DNA of 43,208 bases, taken from positions 1-43,208 of the forward strand of contig JAPLJH010000068.1 of assembly GCA_026388695.1 (NCBI GenBank). The letters run 5' to 3'. Shown in pieces: positions 24,749-32,747 of this stretch (its first letter is position 1; each line of letters opens with the position of its first letter). A model generated the notes under the pieces. It saw nothing but the letters and a program-made list of their open reading frames with translations. It searched no databases and was not told the DNA's origin. This DNA is from Deltaproteobacteria bacterium. Its GTDB lineage: Bacteria; Desulfobacterota; Desulfobulbia; Desulfobulbales; Desulfurivibrionaceae. The position numbers and the translations under genes are program-made.

Positions 24749-25639
24749 ATGGATATTCATCGTCTTGAGGTCTTTTGCAAGGTCGTTGAGCTGAAGAGCT
24801 TTACCAAGGCCGCAGAGGCCAGTTTTCTTTCCCAGCCCACGGTGAGCGAACATATCCGCAGCCTGGAAGAAATCCTCGGGGAACGGCTGATAGACCGCCT
24901 GGGCCGCGAAGCCCTGCCCACCCAGGCCGGACAGATTCTTTACAAATACGCCAAAAAAATCATCCGCCTTCGCCAGGAAACCATGCAGGCCATGGCCAGT
25001 TACCGGGGCACCCTGGCCGGCCATCTCTCCCTCGGGGCCAGCACCATCCCTGGCGCCTATGTTTTGCCGCAACGGATTGGCGCCTTCAAAAAACTCCACC
25101 CCGCCATCCAGATTACTCTTTCCATCGGCAACTCACGGACGGTGGCGGACGGAGTCCTGGCCGGCGACACCGAATTCGGCGTAATCGGCGCCCACTGGAG
25201 CGACCCGGCCCTGGAGTGGATCGAGATCCTTGACGACGAACTGGTCCTGGCCGTATATCCCAGTCATCCTTTTGCCAAGGAAAAGGCAGTGGCGCCCGCC
25301 CGCTTGCTCGACGAGCCAATGATCATCCGAGAACGAGACTCCGGCACCCGCCGGGTTGTGACCCAGCTGCTTGAGAAACACCTGGATCTCGCTCGGCTAC
25401 AGATCGTCGCCGAGATGGGCAGCACGGAAGCGGTCCGCCAGTCCATTAAGGCAGAGGTCGGCATCGCCATCCTCTCCCGCCGGGCCGTGGCCGAGGATAT
25501 CGAGCGCGGCTCCCTGGCGGCAGTCCCTTTGGCTGATATCCGTCTCTCGCGCCCGTTTTATTTGATCACCCGGAAAAATCGGCAACCTGCTCCCATCTGC
25601 AGCACCTTTCTCGATTTTTTACAGCAGACACCGGCCTGA
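24749..25639 (+). CDS. LysR-family transcriptional regulator
   Basis: This 296-aa regulator has the LysR winged-helix start MDIHRLEVFCKVVELKSFTK and SQPTVSEHIRSLEE (recognition helix about 30-45), followed by a periplasmic-binding-fold effector domain (about 90-290). The N-terminal text and the LSLGASTIPGAYVLPQRI segment resemble the group annotated as selenium-metabolism-associated LysR regulators in Desulfobacterota, but no selenium gene is in the window, so this is tentative. The ATG at 24749 gives the standard family start. The upstream gap of 64 bp contains CTATA (24698-24702) and TATAG (24724-24728), a possible inverted repeat. Confidence 0.88.
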   Translation: MDIHRLEVFCKVVELKSFTKAAEASFLSQPTVSEHIRSLEEILGERLIDRLGREALPTQAGQILYKYAKKIIRLRQETMQAMASYRGTLAGHLSLGASTIPGAYVLPQRIGAFKKLHPAIQITLSIGNSRTVADGVLAGDTEFGVIGAHWSDPALEWIEILDDELVLAVYPSHPFAKEKAVAPARLLDEPMIIRERDSGTRRVVTQLLEKHLDLARLQIVAEMGSTEAVRQSIKAEVGIAILSRRAVAEDIERGSLAAVPLADIRLSRPFYLITRKNRQPAPICSTFLDFLQQTPA

Positions 25640-25660
25640 TTGAAGCACGCCCCGCCACCT

Positions 25661-25674
25661 TTGACTTAGATCAA
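25661..25674 (+). promoter_or_regulatory. FNR/CRP-family binding site
   Basis: TTGACTTAGATCAA matches the FNR-type consensus TTGAT-N4-ATCAA at nine of ten fixed positions. It lies between the LysR gene and the siroheme reductase gene. With a -10 at TAATGT (25697-25702) the site would be centred near -41, a class II activator position. GATAAT at 25708-25713 is an alternative -10. It suggests anaerobic or redox control of the downstream gene. Confidence 0.6.
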
Positions 25675-25731
25675 GGCGCCCCACGCCCTTCCGCGCTAAT
25701 GTTGGCAGATAATCATACTGTGAGGTGAAGC

Positions 25732-26535
25732 ATGGAGTGGGACAAGGATGCGGAACAGGCGGTGGCGAAGGTGCCTTTTTTCGTCCGCAAGCGCGTAAAA
25801 AAAAGGGTAGAGACCGAGGCGCAGCAGGCAGGAGCCACCAGGGTAACGATGACCCATGTTACGGCCTGTAAGCAACAATACCTGCACCATCAGGAGGACG
25901 AGGTGCAAGGCTTTACCGTGGAGTCCTGTTTCGGACAGAGCGGCTGCCCCAATCGCATCGACACCGGGAAGAATCTGAGCCCACACCTTGAGGCCCTGCT
26001 GCGCACACACAAGCTCAAGGAATTCATGCAAAGCCGAGTGCCCGGCCCGCTCAAGCTACACCATGAGTTCAGAATAACCCTGGCTGACTGCCCCAACGGT
26101 TGCTCCCGGCCCCAAATTGTCGATATCGGCCTGATCAGCGCTTCTCTCCCCACGCTAAGCGATGCCCCCTGTTCGGAATGCGGGGCCTGCCTTGCCGCTT
26201 GTAAAGAGGAGGCCATCACCCTTAATGCCGGCCCCGGACCGCAGTTCGACTGGCAACGCTGCCTGGCCTGCGGCCAATGCGCCAGGGCCTGCCCAACCGG
26301 GACCATTGCCCAAGACCTCTCCGGCTACCGCATCCTGCTTGGCGGTAAGCTGGGCCGCCACCCGCGGCTTGGTCAAGAGCTTTCCGGGATATTCTCCGCA
26401 GAGACCACCCTGACCATCATCGACACTTGCCTTACTCATTTCAAGGCACAAAACAAAGAGGGAGAACGGTTTGGCGAGTTGCTCAACCGTACCGGCCTAG
26501 CCTTTCTCGCCCCATACACCCTCAAGACCACCTGA
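25732..26535 (+). CDS. Small siroheme sulfite-reductase-like protein with PCP_red and 2x[4Fe-4S]
   Basis: This 267-aa protein has three parts. Residues 1-45 (MEWDKDAEQAVAKVPFFVRK...VE-x-A...G-x-x-x-(V/I)T) match the PCP_red domain pattern seen in protochlorophyllide-reductase-type and some sulfite-reductase proteins. The siroheme/[4Fe-4S] motif follows as C66-x5-C72 (SCFGQSGCPNRIDT) and C120-x3-C124 (ADCPNGCSRPQIVDIG). Two ferredoxin motifs come last: C147/150/153/157 and C177/180/183/187. This is the layout of single-subunit low-molecular-weight or AsrC-like sulfite reductases, so electron transfer to sulfite or nitrite is likely. No partner subunit (AsrA/B, DsrB) is adjacent. GAGGTG lies 4 bp before the ATG, and an FNR-type site lies about 60 bp upstream. 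Confidence 0.8.
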   Translation: MEWDKDAEQAVAKVPFFVRKRVKKRVETEAQQAGATRVTMTHVTACKQQYLHHQEDEVQGFTVESCFGQSGCPNRIDTGKNLSPHLEALLRTHKLKEFMQSRVPGPLKLHHEFRITLADCPNGCSRPQIVDIGLISASLPTLSDAPCSECGACLAACKEEAITLNAGPGPQFDWQRCLACGQCARACPTGTIAQDLSGYRILLGGKLGRHPRLGQELSGIFSAETTLTIIDTCLTHFKAQNKEGERFGELLNRTGLAFLAPYTLKTT

Positions 26536-26552
26536 ATATCTGCAAAAAAATT

Positions 26553-26580
26553 CAACAAGGTGCCCCGTATAAACTTGTTG
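26553..26580. terminator. Hairpin between reductase gene and tRNA
   Basis: CAACAAG (26553-26559) pairs with CTTGTTG (26574-26580), loop 14 nt. On the plus strand it follows A7 and has no T-run. On the minus strand it would be followed by a T-run, so it would work best as a terminator for leftward transcription. Confidence 0.4.
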
Positions 26581-26606
26581 CCGAACAGGACAATGTGCGT
26601 TATAAA
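26578..26606 (+). promoter_or_regulatory. Promoter of tRNA-Arg
   Basis: TTGCCG (26578-26583), a 17-bp spacer and TATAAA (26601-26606) lie 15 bp before the tRNA 5' end, a good arrangement for a stand-alone tRNA gene. Confidence 0.55.
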
Positions 26607-26621
26607 TCCCATCTCATTTAT

Positions 26622-26698
26622 GCGCCCGTAGCTCAGCTGGATAGAGTGTCGGACTACGAATCCGCAGGTCGCACGTTCGAATCGTGCCGGGCGCACCA
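26622..26698 (+). tRNA. tRNA-Arg (anticodon ACG)
   Basis: This 77-nt tRNA has acceptor stem GCGCCCG pairing with CGGGCGC, D-arm TAGCTCAGCTGGATAGAG, anticodon loop CTACGAA (anticodon ACG, read as ICG for CGN codons), T-loop GTTCGAATC and an encoded CCA end at 26696-26698. It stands alone, with its own promoter and an intrinsic terminator. Confidence 0.95.
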
Positions 26699-26707
26699 TG
26701 CAATACC

Positions 26708-26742
26708 AAGGGTTTAGGGGATTTCCTCTAAACCCTTTTTTT
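26708..26742 (+). terminator. Intrinsic terminator of tRNA-Arg
   Basis: AAGGGTTTAGGGG pairs with CCTCTAAACCCTT around a short ATTT loop, followed by a run of seven to eight T. It lies 10 bp after the CCA end. Confidence 0.85.
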
Positions 26743-27239
26743 CGTTGTCCGGTCGCCCTCCTGTCCTCGCTTGAGATTCCTTGTTCAAACTGGGGTTTTT
26801 CTATCCTGATTTTCGTTAGCCCACCAAGGCAACTAAATCCACCATGTTTCAGGGAACATAGTGAAATTTTGCCCCTGTCAGATACGCACTCCACTTATCT
26901 TCTTGTTCAAATTTCCGGGGCCACTTCTGAGTGCCCGTCGCCAAAGATCTACGACATGGTGTAAACCCTCACCAAAACAGCCATAGGGTCCATCGTCAAA
27001 AAAACTTGACTAGGTTTTTTGCCTTGGCCCGATCAACCCCACACAACAACATAGCCGCCCACCCTTAGGAGGAAGCGGCTATTCGCGAGACGTATACCAT
27101 TTTTTCACAATGGAGAAAGATCTGGGGATAGTTGGAGGCCTCATGAAATTCTTTGATTTTTTCCAATTTTGTTCTATTTCTGCATGAACAATTTAACCTC
27201 TACTTTTTCTGACAAATTTTATCCAGACAAGGACTGTTC
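26743..27239. other. Gene-free, AT-richer stretch after the tRNA
   Basis: About 500 bp hold no convincing protein. Visible structures are a perfect 8-bp inverted repeat ATAGCCGC (27051-27058) / GCGGCTAT (27075-27082) and a weak A7C/GT6 hairpin (26998-27020). Base composition differs from the neighbouring genes. It may be a leftover of an element once inserted beside the tRNA, but I find no tRNA 3'-end duplicate or integrase. AAGGA near 27230 serves the next gene. Confidence 0.4.
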
Positions 27240-28034
27240 ATGACCTGTATCATAGATTTTCATACCCACGCCTTCCCGGATCTGGTGGCGGCCCAAGCCA
27301 TTCCTGCACTGGAAGAGGCGGGGAAGGTCACGGCCTGTCTTGATGGCCGCATCGAATCACTGCTTGTCAGCATGAACGAAGCAGGCATCGAAAAAAGCGT
27401 CCTCTGTTCCATCGCCACCCGACCCGAACAGTTTACCTCGATTCTCTCTTGGTCTGAGTCCATCCGTTCCGAGCGTATCATCCCCTTTCCCTCATTTCAC
27501 CCCGATGCACCCGAGGCCCTGGAGCAAATCAGCGCTATCAAGAAGGCAGGGTTTTCGGGGATCAAGATGCATCCCTATTACCAGAAATTCGTGCTGGACG
27601 AAGAGCGGATGTGGCCGCTCTATGAAAGGATCACGGCCGAAGGTCTGATTCTGGTGATGCACACCGGCTTTGATATTGGTTTTCCTAGGGAGAGGATCGC
27701 TGACCCGCTAAAGATCGTGACCGTGGTGGATCGAGTGCCGGAGCTAAAATTTGTCGCCACACATTTTGGGGCTTGGGATTTATGGGACGAGGTGGATGAT
27801 ATGCTAATCGGCAGGCCATTGTATTTGGACCTTTCCTACGCCCTGCACCTGCTACCCAAGGCCAAAGCTAAGGCCATGGCTCTGGCGCATCCAGAGGGAT
27901 ATCTTCTTTTCGGCACCGATTCACCATGGGCTCGGCAACGGGAGGTGATGGCGCAGTTGTCGGAACTTGGGCTTGATGTGAGGTTGGAAACAAAAATTCT
28001 GGGGGAGAATGCGGCTCGGCTGTTGTCCTCGTAA
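27240..28034 (+). CDS. Amidohydrolase-family metal-dependent hydrolase
   Basis: This 264-aa TIM-barrel protein is of the amidohydrolase-2 type. Metal-site residues are in DFHTHAF (HxH, residues 6-12), GIKMHPYY, LVMHTGFD, VATHFGAWD and LFGTDSPW (catalytic Asp). Members hydrolyse or decarboxylate small cyclic or aromatic acids, but the substrate here cannot be told. It follows the gene-free stretch, with AAGGA 7 bp before the ATG, and ends 6 bp from the convergent MFS gene. Its position facing the aromatic/branched amino-acid operon may be coincidental. Confidence 0.85.
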   Translation: MTCIIDFHTHAFPDLVAAQAIPALEEAGKVTACLDGRIESLLVSMNEAGIEKSVLCSIATRPEQFTSILSWSESIRSERIIPFPSFHPDAPEALEQISAIKKAGFSGIKMHPYYQKFVLDEERMWPLYERITAEGLILVMHTGFDIGFPRERIADPLKIVTVVDRVPELKFVATHFGAWDLWDEVDDMLIGRPLYLDLSYALHLLPKAKAKAMALAHPEGYLLFGTDSPWARQREVMAQLSELGLDVRLETKILGENAARLLSS

Positions 28035-28040
28035 GAATAA

Positions 28041-29276
28041 CTACCTAACCGTAGCCCGCAGGCTCAGGGCAAGAATAACGCCTGCGGCGGTGAAGCAGGC
28101 TGCCATGAAAAAGCTGCTACCAAAACCGAGGCTTTTTTCGGCCAGCAGCCCGGCCACTGTGGGCCCTGCGATCTGGCCCAGGGCGAAGATGAAGGTGATA
28201 AGGCCAAAGATGCGGGCCGCCTTTTGCGGACCGGCGTAATCACCGGCCAGGGCTGCCATGATGGAAGGGATGGACCAGGCCACCACCCCGAAACAGCCGA
28301 TGGACAGGTAGAGAAACGGGGTGGCCAGCGGGGTTGAAACCAAAAGGTAGGCAGCGGTCTGGATGGCAAAGACCATGGCCAGCGTGTATTTTCGGCCGAT
28401 TCGATCGGAAAGGCTGCCAAAGACCGGGCCAGAAAGTAGACTCAACCCACCTACCAAAGACCAGAAACTGCCGGCCTCCGCTTCGGAAAAGCCGTGTTCC
28501 TGGATGAGGGATGTGACGATGAAGGTTGTGTAAATCACATAGGTGTAACCAAACAGGAAGTACAGCCCGCCCAATTGGGCGATATCCCGCAAGCGGATGC
28601 TGGTCTCGGCCCCAGTCAGCCAGACCCCCTCATCGTATTCATTTTCGCCCAGGGGGCGCAGATTTTTTTCCTGTGGGCTGTTTCGCAACATCGCCAGGCA
28701 CAGCCCCGCCACCAGCAGAATGATCCCGCCCAGGACCTGCCAACTCAAGCGCCAGCCTTCAACACCACCTAGATGGTTCAAAAACGGCACCAGCCTGCCA
28801 CAAAGCAGGATGGCAAACCCGCTGCCAATGACGACAAAACCAGTAGCTCGGCCCCTGTGGCTTTTGGCGAACCACTGGGAAATCAAGCCCATCATAGGCA
28901 CGTTGGCCGCACCGCTGCCCATACCCGTGATGGTGTAGCACAGAAGGATCATGAAAAAGGAGCTGCTGCGGCCGATTAGAATCATGGTGATGCCGATAAA
29001 GGCCAAGGCCATAACGATGAGGCGCCGGTAGCCGAACCGATCAACCATGGCCCCACAGAACAGGACCGCCATCAGGTAGCCCGCGAAGTTCGCCGTACCG
29101 ATCAGCCCCATCTGGCTGTAAGAAAGATTGAGCGACTGACCCATGGCCGGCAGGATCATGCCAAGAGCGAAGCGGCCTAGGCCGAGACAGGCGAAGATGC
29201 AGCAAGTACCGGTCCAAACGATGTGCCAGCCGTAATGGATAGCTTTACGCTCCGCCGCAATGTTCTTAGGATACAT
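28041..29276 (-). CDS. MFS transporter
   Basis: This 411-aa, 12-helix major facilitator has GLGRFALGMILPAMG near the first helix, the loop 2-3 motif GAMVDRFGYRRL and its C-half counterpart GSLSDRIGRKYT, with a central loop at about 195-225. The start resembles the YbfB/YjiJ-like MFS group, whose substrates are mostly unknown. The ATG at 29276 lies right at the end of a TerC-like relic, with AAGGCG 7 bp upstream. It is downstream of the aminotransferase on the same strand, so it may export or import an intermediate of that pathway. Confidence 0.85.
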   Translation of the reverse strand: MYPKNIAAERKAIHYGWHIVWTGTCCIFACLGLGRFALGMILPAMGQSLNLSYSQMGLIGTANFAGYLMAVLFCGAMVDRFGYRRLIVMALAFIGITMILIGRSSSFFMILLCYTITGMGSGAANVPMMGLISQWFAKSHRGRATGFVVIGSGFAILLCGRLVPFLNHLGGVEGWRLSWQVLGGIILLVAGLCLAMLRNSPQEKNLRPLGENEYDEGVWLTGAETSIRLRDIAQLGGLYFLFGYTYVIYTTFIVTSLIQEHGFSEAEAGSFWSLVGGLSLLSGPVFGSLSDRIGRKYTLAMVFAIQTAAYLLVSTPLATPFLYLSIGCFGVVAWSIPSIMAALAGDYAGPQKAARIFGLITFIFALGQIAGPTVAGLLAEKSLGFGSSFFMAACFTAAGVILALSLRATVR

Positions 29277-29477
29277 GTTCAGCGCCTTCTGTCTTGGCTT
29301 CCAACGTTTGGCGGATCCCCTTCACAGCTTTAACGAGCAGGAACAGGCCCCCGGATATCAGGACAGGTCCCGAACAGAAAAATCAAGGAGGACGCGGGTA
29401 GTGAGGGTGGCCAGTATGCCGATTCGTGTCACCAAGGCGAGTAGCGCCAGTGCGTCTCCCATTTGCAAAACCTCGGA
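29277..29477 (-). pseudogene. Frameshifted TerC-like membrane protein fragment
   Basis: In the gap between the aminotransferase and MFS genes, the minus strand encodes EVLQMGDALALLALVTRIGI continuing to LLDFSVRDLS, then a stop. One frame over it continues ISGGLFLLVKAVKGIRQTLE to the MFS start. Joined, this follows the TerC-family pattern (ALALLxRIxLL ... FSxRDLxLxxGGLFLLxKA...EIHxxLE). A single lost base near 29,364-29,366 would explain the break. Both the N-terminal helix and the C-terminal half of TerC are missing. A short 34-aa product with a GAGGT ribosome binding site could still be made. Confidence 0.5.
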
Positions 29478-29489
29478 ATGATGTGTTGG

Positions 29490-30668
29490 TTATGTCAGAT
29501 TCTTGGCCGCAGCCAATGCCTTTTTGAACCCTTCGGCGGAGCGGGTGATCACCGCATCCTCCACGCAGAAGGCGAGCCGGAAATAGCCCGGCATGCCGAA
29601 GCCCCGGCCCGGCACGCCCAGAATCTTCTGCTCTGCCAGCAGCCCGACAAACTGCGCGTCATCGGCTATGGGCGACTTTGGGAACATATAAAAGGCCCCT
29701 TTGGGCGGAATAAATTCATAGCCGGCCTCGTTCAGTACCTTGCAGAACAATTCGCGGCGGCGTCCATAGATGGAGCAATCCACCGTGATCCCCTGAAGCT
29801 CTGCCACCACCCGTTGCATCAGGGCCGGGGCATTGACAAAACCCAGGATCCGGTTGGCCAGGGTCATGGCCCCGAGGAGCTGGGCTTTGCCTTCGATCTC
29901 CGGATGTACGGCGATGTAGCCGATGCGTTCGCCCGGCAGGGAAAGATCCTTGGAATATGAAGAAACGATAAGGCTGTTGCGGTACGCCTTGAAGATACTG
30001 GGTACGGTGTGGCCGTCGTAGACGATTTTCCGGTAGGGCTCGTCGCTGATCAGGTAGATAGTTTGTCCAGCCTTGGCCAGGATTGCTCCGAGGTCGGCAA
30101 GCTCCGTGGCCGAATAGATCTGGCCGGTGGGATTGTTGGGGCTGTTGATGATGAGCGCCTTGGTCTTCGGGGTGATGGCCGCTTCGATGGCGGCCAGGTC
30201 AAGGCTGAAGTCAGGGGCGGTATTGACGATCTTTGTGACCCCGCCGTGGTTGTCCACATAGAAGTTGTATTCGACAAAGAAGGGGGCGAGGATGATCACC
30301 TCGTCGCCCGGATCGAGCAGGGATTTCATGGTCACGTTGATGGCCCCGGCTGCGCCCACGGTCATGAGAATATCGTCCTGACCTACGGCCATACCCTGTT
30401 CGCTCCCGATCTGTTTTGCCACCGCTTCCCGGACAAAGGGATAGCCGTTGTTGGCCATGTAGCCGTGTGCCCCGGTGGTTTCCGCAGCAGTGATCTTGCG
30501 CACCGCTTCCTGATACTGGGCTGGCGGCGGTAGGTCCGGATTGCCGAGGCTGAAGTCGCAGACGTGGTCTGCGCCGTACTGGGCTTTGAGTCGGGCGCCT
30601 TCTTCAAACATCTTGCGGATCCAGGAAGAGCGTTCCGCGAAGGCGATCATTTTTTGTGAGATAGCCAT
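29490..30668 (-). CDS. PLP-dependent aminotransferase, class I
   Basis: This 392-aa fold-type I aminotransferase has the substrate-region start DFSLGNPDLPPP, MTVGAAGAINV, NSPNNPTGQIYS, the PLP-stacking region YLISDEPYRKIVYDG, the Schiff-base lysine in VSSYSKDLSLPGERIGY and FRLAFCVED near the end. It probably converts an aromatic or branched amino acid into the 2-oxoacid used by the IorAB enzyme encoded upstream in the same operon. AAGGAT lies before the ATG at 30668, and paaK is 45 bp upstream. Exact amino-acid preference cannot be read from the sequence. Confidence 0.9.
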   Translation of the reverse strand: MAISQKMIAFAERSSWIRKMFEEGARLKAQYGADHVCDFSLGNPDLPPPAQYQEAVRKITAAETTGAHGYMANNGYPFVREAVAKQIGSEQGMAVGQDDILMTVGAAGAINVTMKSLLDPGDEVIILAPFFVEYNFYVDNHGGVTKIVNTAPDFSLDLAAIEAAITPKTKALIINSPNNPTGQIYSATELADLGAILAKAGQTIYLISDEPYRKIVYDGHTVPSIFKAYRNSLIVSSYSKDLSLPGERIGYIAVHPEIEGKAQLLGAMTLANRILGFVNAPALMQRVVAELQGITVDCSIYGRRRELFCKVLNEAGYEFIPPKGAFYMFPKSPIADDAQFVGLLAEQKILGVPGRGFGMPGYFRLAFCVEDAVITRSAEGFKKALAAAKNLT

Positions 30669-30713
30669 GGTGGTATCCTTTTTAATTGTTAGGGGAATTT
30701 TGAGTCCTGCCGT

Positions 30714-32012
30714 CTACAGGCGTCGTTTGTCGATTACTCGTTTCGCTTTGCCTTCGCTGCGTTCCAGGGTTTTTTCTTCCACCAGTTTGACCTCCACGCC
30801 GATGCCCAGTTCCGAAGCAAGCTGGCGTTTGATGGTTTCGATCATCTCCCGCTGTTTTTTCATTTCGTCGAAAAAAATCGACTCCACCACTTCCACGAGA
30901 ACGGTGATCTTGTCAAGCCTTCCCTCTCGCTCCACCACAATCTGGTAATGGGGCTTGGTTCCCTCGATCTCAAAAAGGATATGTTCGATTTGTGAGGGGT
31001 AGACGTTGACCCCCTTGACGATCAGCATGTCATCGGTGCGGCCCATTACCCGCTCCATCCTGCGCAGGGTGCGGCCGCAGGGGCAAGGCTCCTCAATGAT
31101 CCGGGTCAGGTCGCGGGTGCGGTAGCGGATGACCGGAAATGCTTCCTTGGTCAGGGTGGTGATCACCAGTTCGCCGATTTCTCCGGGCTTCACCGGTTCA
31201 AGGGTTTCGGGGTTGATGACCTCGTAGAGAAAATGGTCTTCGTTGAGATGCAGACCGTTGCATTCCTGGCATTCGCCTGCCACCCCTGGCCCCATGATCT
31301 CGGAGAGGCCGTAGTTGTCGGTGGCGATGATGCCCAGCTTGTTCTGGATCTCATGGCGCATGGCCTCGGACCAGGGCTCGCCGCCGAACAGCCCGTATTT
31401 GAGGGAAAGCGAGCTGGTGTTGATGCCCATTTCTTCCATGGTGTCGGCCAGCACCAAGGCATAACTCGGGGTGCAGATCAGAGCGGTGGTGCGAAAATCC
31501 TGCATGATCTGGATTTGTCGCTTGGTGTTGCCGCTGGAGATAGGGATCACCGAGGCGCCCACTCGTTCGGCCCCGTAATGCAGGCCGAAGCCGCCGGTGA
31601 ACAGACCGTAGCCAAAAGCGATTTGGACTACGTCGTCGTTGGTGACCCCGGCACCGGTGAGCACCCGGGCCGTCAGCTCCGACCAGGTTTTGATGTCGTT
31701 TCTGGTGTAACCCACCACCGTGGCCTGGCCGGTGGTGCCGGAGGAGGAATGGACCCGAACCACATCCCGAAGCGGCACGGCGAACAGGCCATAGGGGTAG
31801 TTGTCCCGAAGGTCCTGCTTGGTGGTGAAGGGCAGTTTTGCAAGCTCGGAAAGCGCACGGAAGCCGTCCGGGTCCACCTTCAGCTCCTTGAACTTCTGGC
31901 GATAGAAAGGCACATGGGTTGCCACCCGGTAGAGGGTGGACTGGAGCCGCTCCAACTGGAGCTGTTCAAGATTCTCGCGGGAAATGCATTCTTTTTCCTG
32001 ATCCCAGTACAT
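30714..32012 (-). CDS. paaK: Phenylacetate-CoA ligase family (operon copy 2)
   Basis: This 432-aa AMP-forming acid-CoA ligase has the nucleotide loop [15 protein letters not shown] (89-103), [38 protein letters not shown], a CPCGRT zinc-like turn and the hinge [20 protein letters not shown]. The C-terminal [13 protein letters not shown] holds the catalytic lysine region. PaaK activates phenylacetate or another aryl acid to its CoA thioester. Codon layout and sequence are very close to the second copy at 37185-38486. AGGAGG lies 6 bp before the ATG, and the livF stop is 10 bp upstream. Confidence 0.9.
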   Translation of the reverse strand: MYWDQEKECISRENLEQLQLERLQSTLYRVATHVPFYRQKFKELKVDPDGFRALSELAKLPFTTKQDLRDNYPYGLFAVPLRDVVRVHSSSGTTGQATVVGYTRNDIKTWSELTARVLTGAGVTNDDVVQIAFGYGLFTGGFGLHYGAERVGASVIPISSGNTKRQIQIMQDFRTTALICTPSYALVLADTMEEMGINTSSLSLKYGLFGGEPWSEAMRHEIQNKLGIIATDNYGLSEIMGPGVAGECQECNGLHLNEDHFLYEVINPETLEPVKPGEIGELVITTLTKEAFPVIRYRTRDLTRIIEEPCPCGRTLRRMERVMGRTDDMLIVKGVNVYPSQIEHILFEIEGTKPHYQIVVEREGRLDKITVLVEVVESIFFDEMKKQREMIETIKRQLASELGIGVEVKLVEEKTLERSEGKAKRVIDKRRL

Positions 32013-32021
32013 AACCGCCTC

Positions 32022-32747
32022 CTAGTTTTCTTTTACATCCCGACCCAGATAGGCCCGCTGCACGTCCCGATTGGTCAGCAGGTCTTCCGAAGATCCTTCG
32101 AGAATGATCTTGCCGGTTTCCAGCACATAGCCGCGGTCCGCCACCCTGAGGGCGGCTTTGGCGTTTTGCTCGATGAGCAGCACGGTGTTTCCCGCCTCGC
32201 GCAGCCGGGTGATGATCTGGAAGATATTTTTGACAATGAGCGGCGCCAGCCCGGTGGAAGGTTCGTCCAGCATGAGCAGGGCCGGTTTGGCCATGAGCGC
32301 CCTCCCCATGGCCAGCATCTGCTGTTCGCCGCCAGAAAGGGTGCCGGCCAGCTGGTGGCGCCGTTCGCGCAGAACCGGGAAGAGATCGTAAATGTATTCA
32401 ATCCCTTCCTGCAACTGTCTCTTGCCTTGGCGGTGCTGGACATAGGCGCCGAGGACCAGGTTCTCGCGTACGTTCATGGTGGCGAAGACCTGGCGGCCTT
32501 CCGGCACCAGGGAACAGCCGCGGAAAACGATTCCCTCGGGTTTGAGACGCTCAAGATTATCTCCTTTGAGCAGGATCTCCCCGGCGGTGGCCCGGATCAG
32601 GCCGGTGATCGCGGCCAGCAGGGTGGTTTTGCCCGCGCCGTTAGCGCCGATCAGGGTGACGATTTCGCCGGGGTTGACGTGCAGAGAGATGCGCTTCAGA
32701 ACCCGTATTTTGCCGTAGCCTGCTTCCAGGTTTTTAATCTTCAGCAT
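32022..32747 (-). CDS. livF: Branched-chain-type amino-acid ABC transporter ATPase LivF
   Basis: This 241-aa ATPase has Walker A GANGAGKTT (34-42), the signature LSGGEQQMLAMGRAL, Walker B LLMLDEPSTGLAP and the LivF-type end LLTNRDVQRAYLG. The ATG at 32747 (MLKIKNLEAGYGK) has GGAGAAG upstream; a longer frame to 32849 overlaps livG by more than 100 bp and was rejected. It overlaps the livG end by 14 bp. It powers uptake with LivG at the cytoplasmic face. Confidence 0.93.
   Translation of the reverse strand: MLKIKNLEAGYGKIRVLKRISLHVNPGEIVTLIGANGAGKTTLLAAITGLIRATAGEILLKGDNLERLKPEGIVFRGCSLVPEGRQVFATMNVRENLVLGAYVQHRQGKRQLQEGIEYIYDLFPVLRERRHQLAGTLSGGEQQMLAMGRALMAKPALLMLDEPSTGLAPLIVKNIFQIITRLREAGNTVLLIEQNAKAALRVADRGYVLETGKIILEGSSEDLLTNRDVQRAYLGRDVKEN

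Noticed and set aside
26436-26894. 152-codon minus-strand frame covering the tRNA
   Set aside because: It runs through the tRNA and its terminator, which are clear features, and has no family similarity.
29260-29481. 73-codon plus-strand frame between the MFS and aminotransferase genes
   Set aside because: The minus strand of the same interval matches a TerC-like relic far better.
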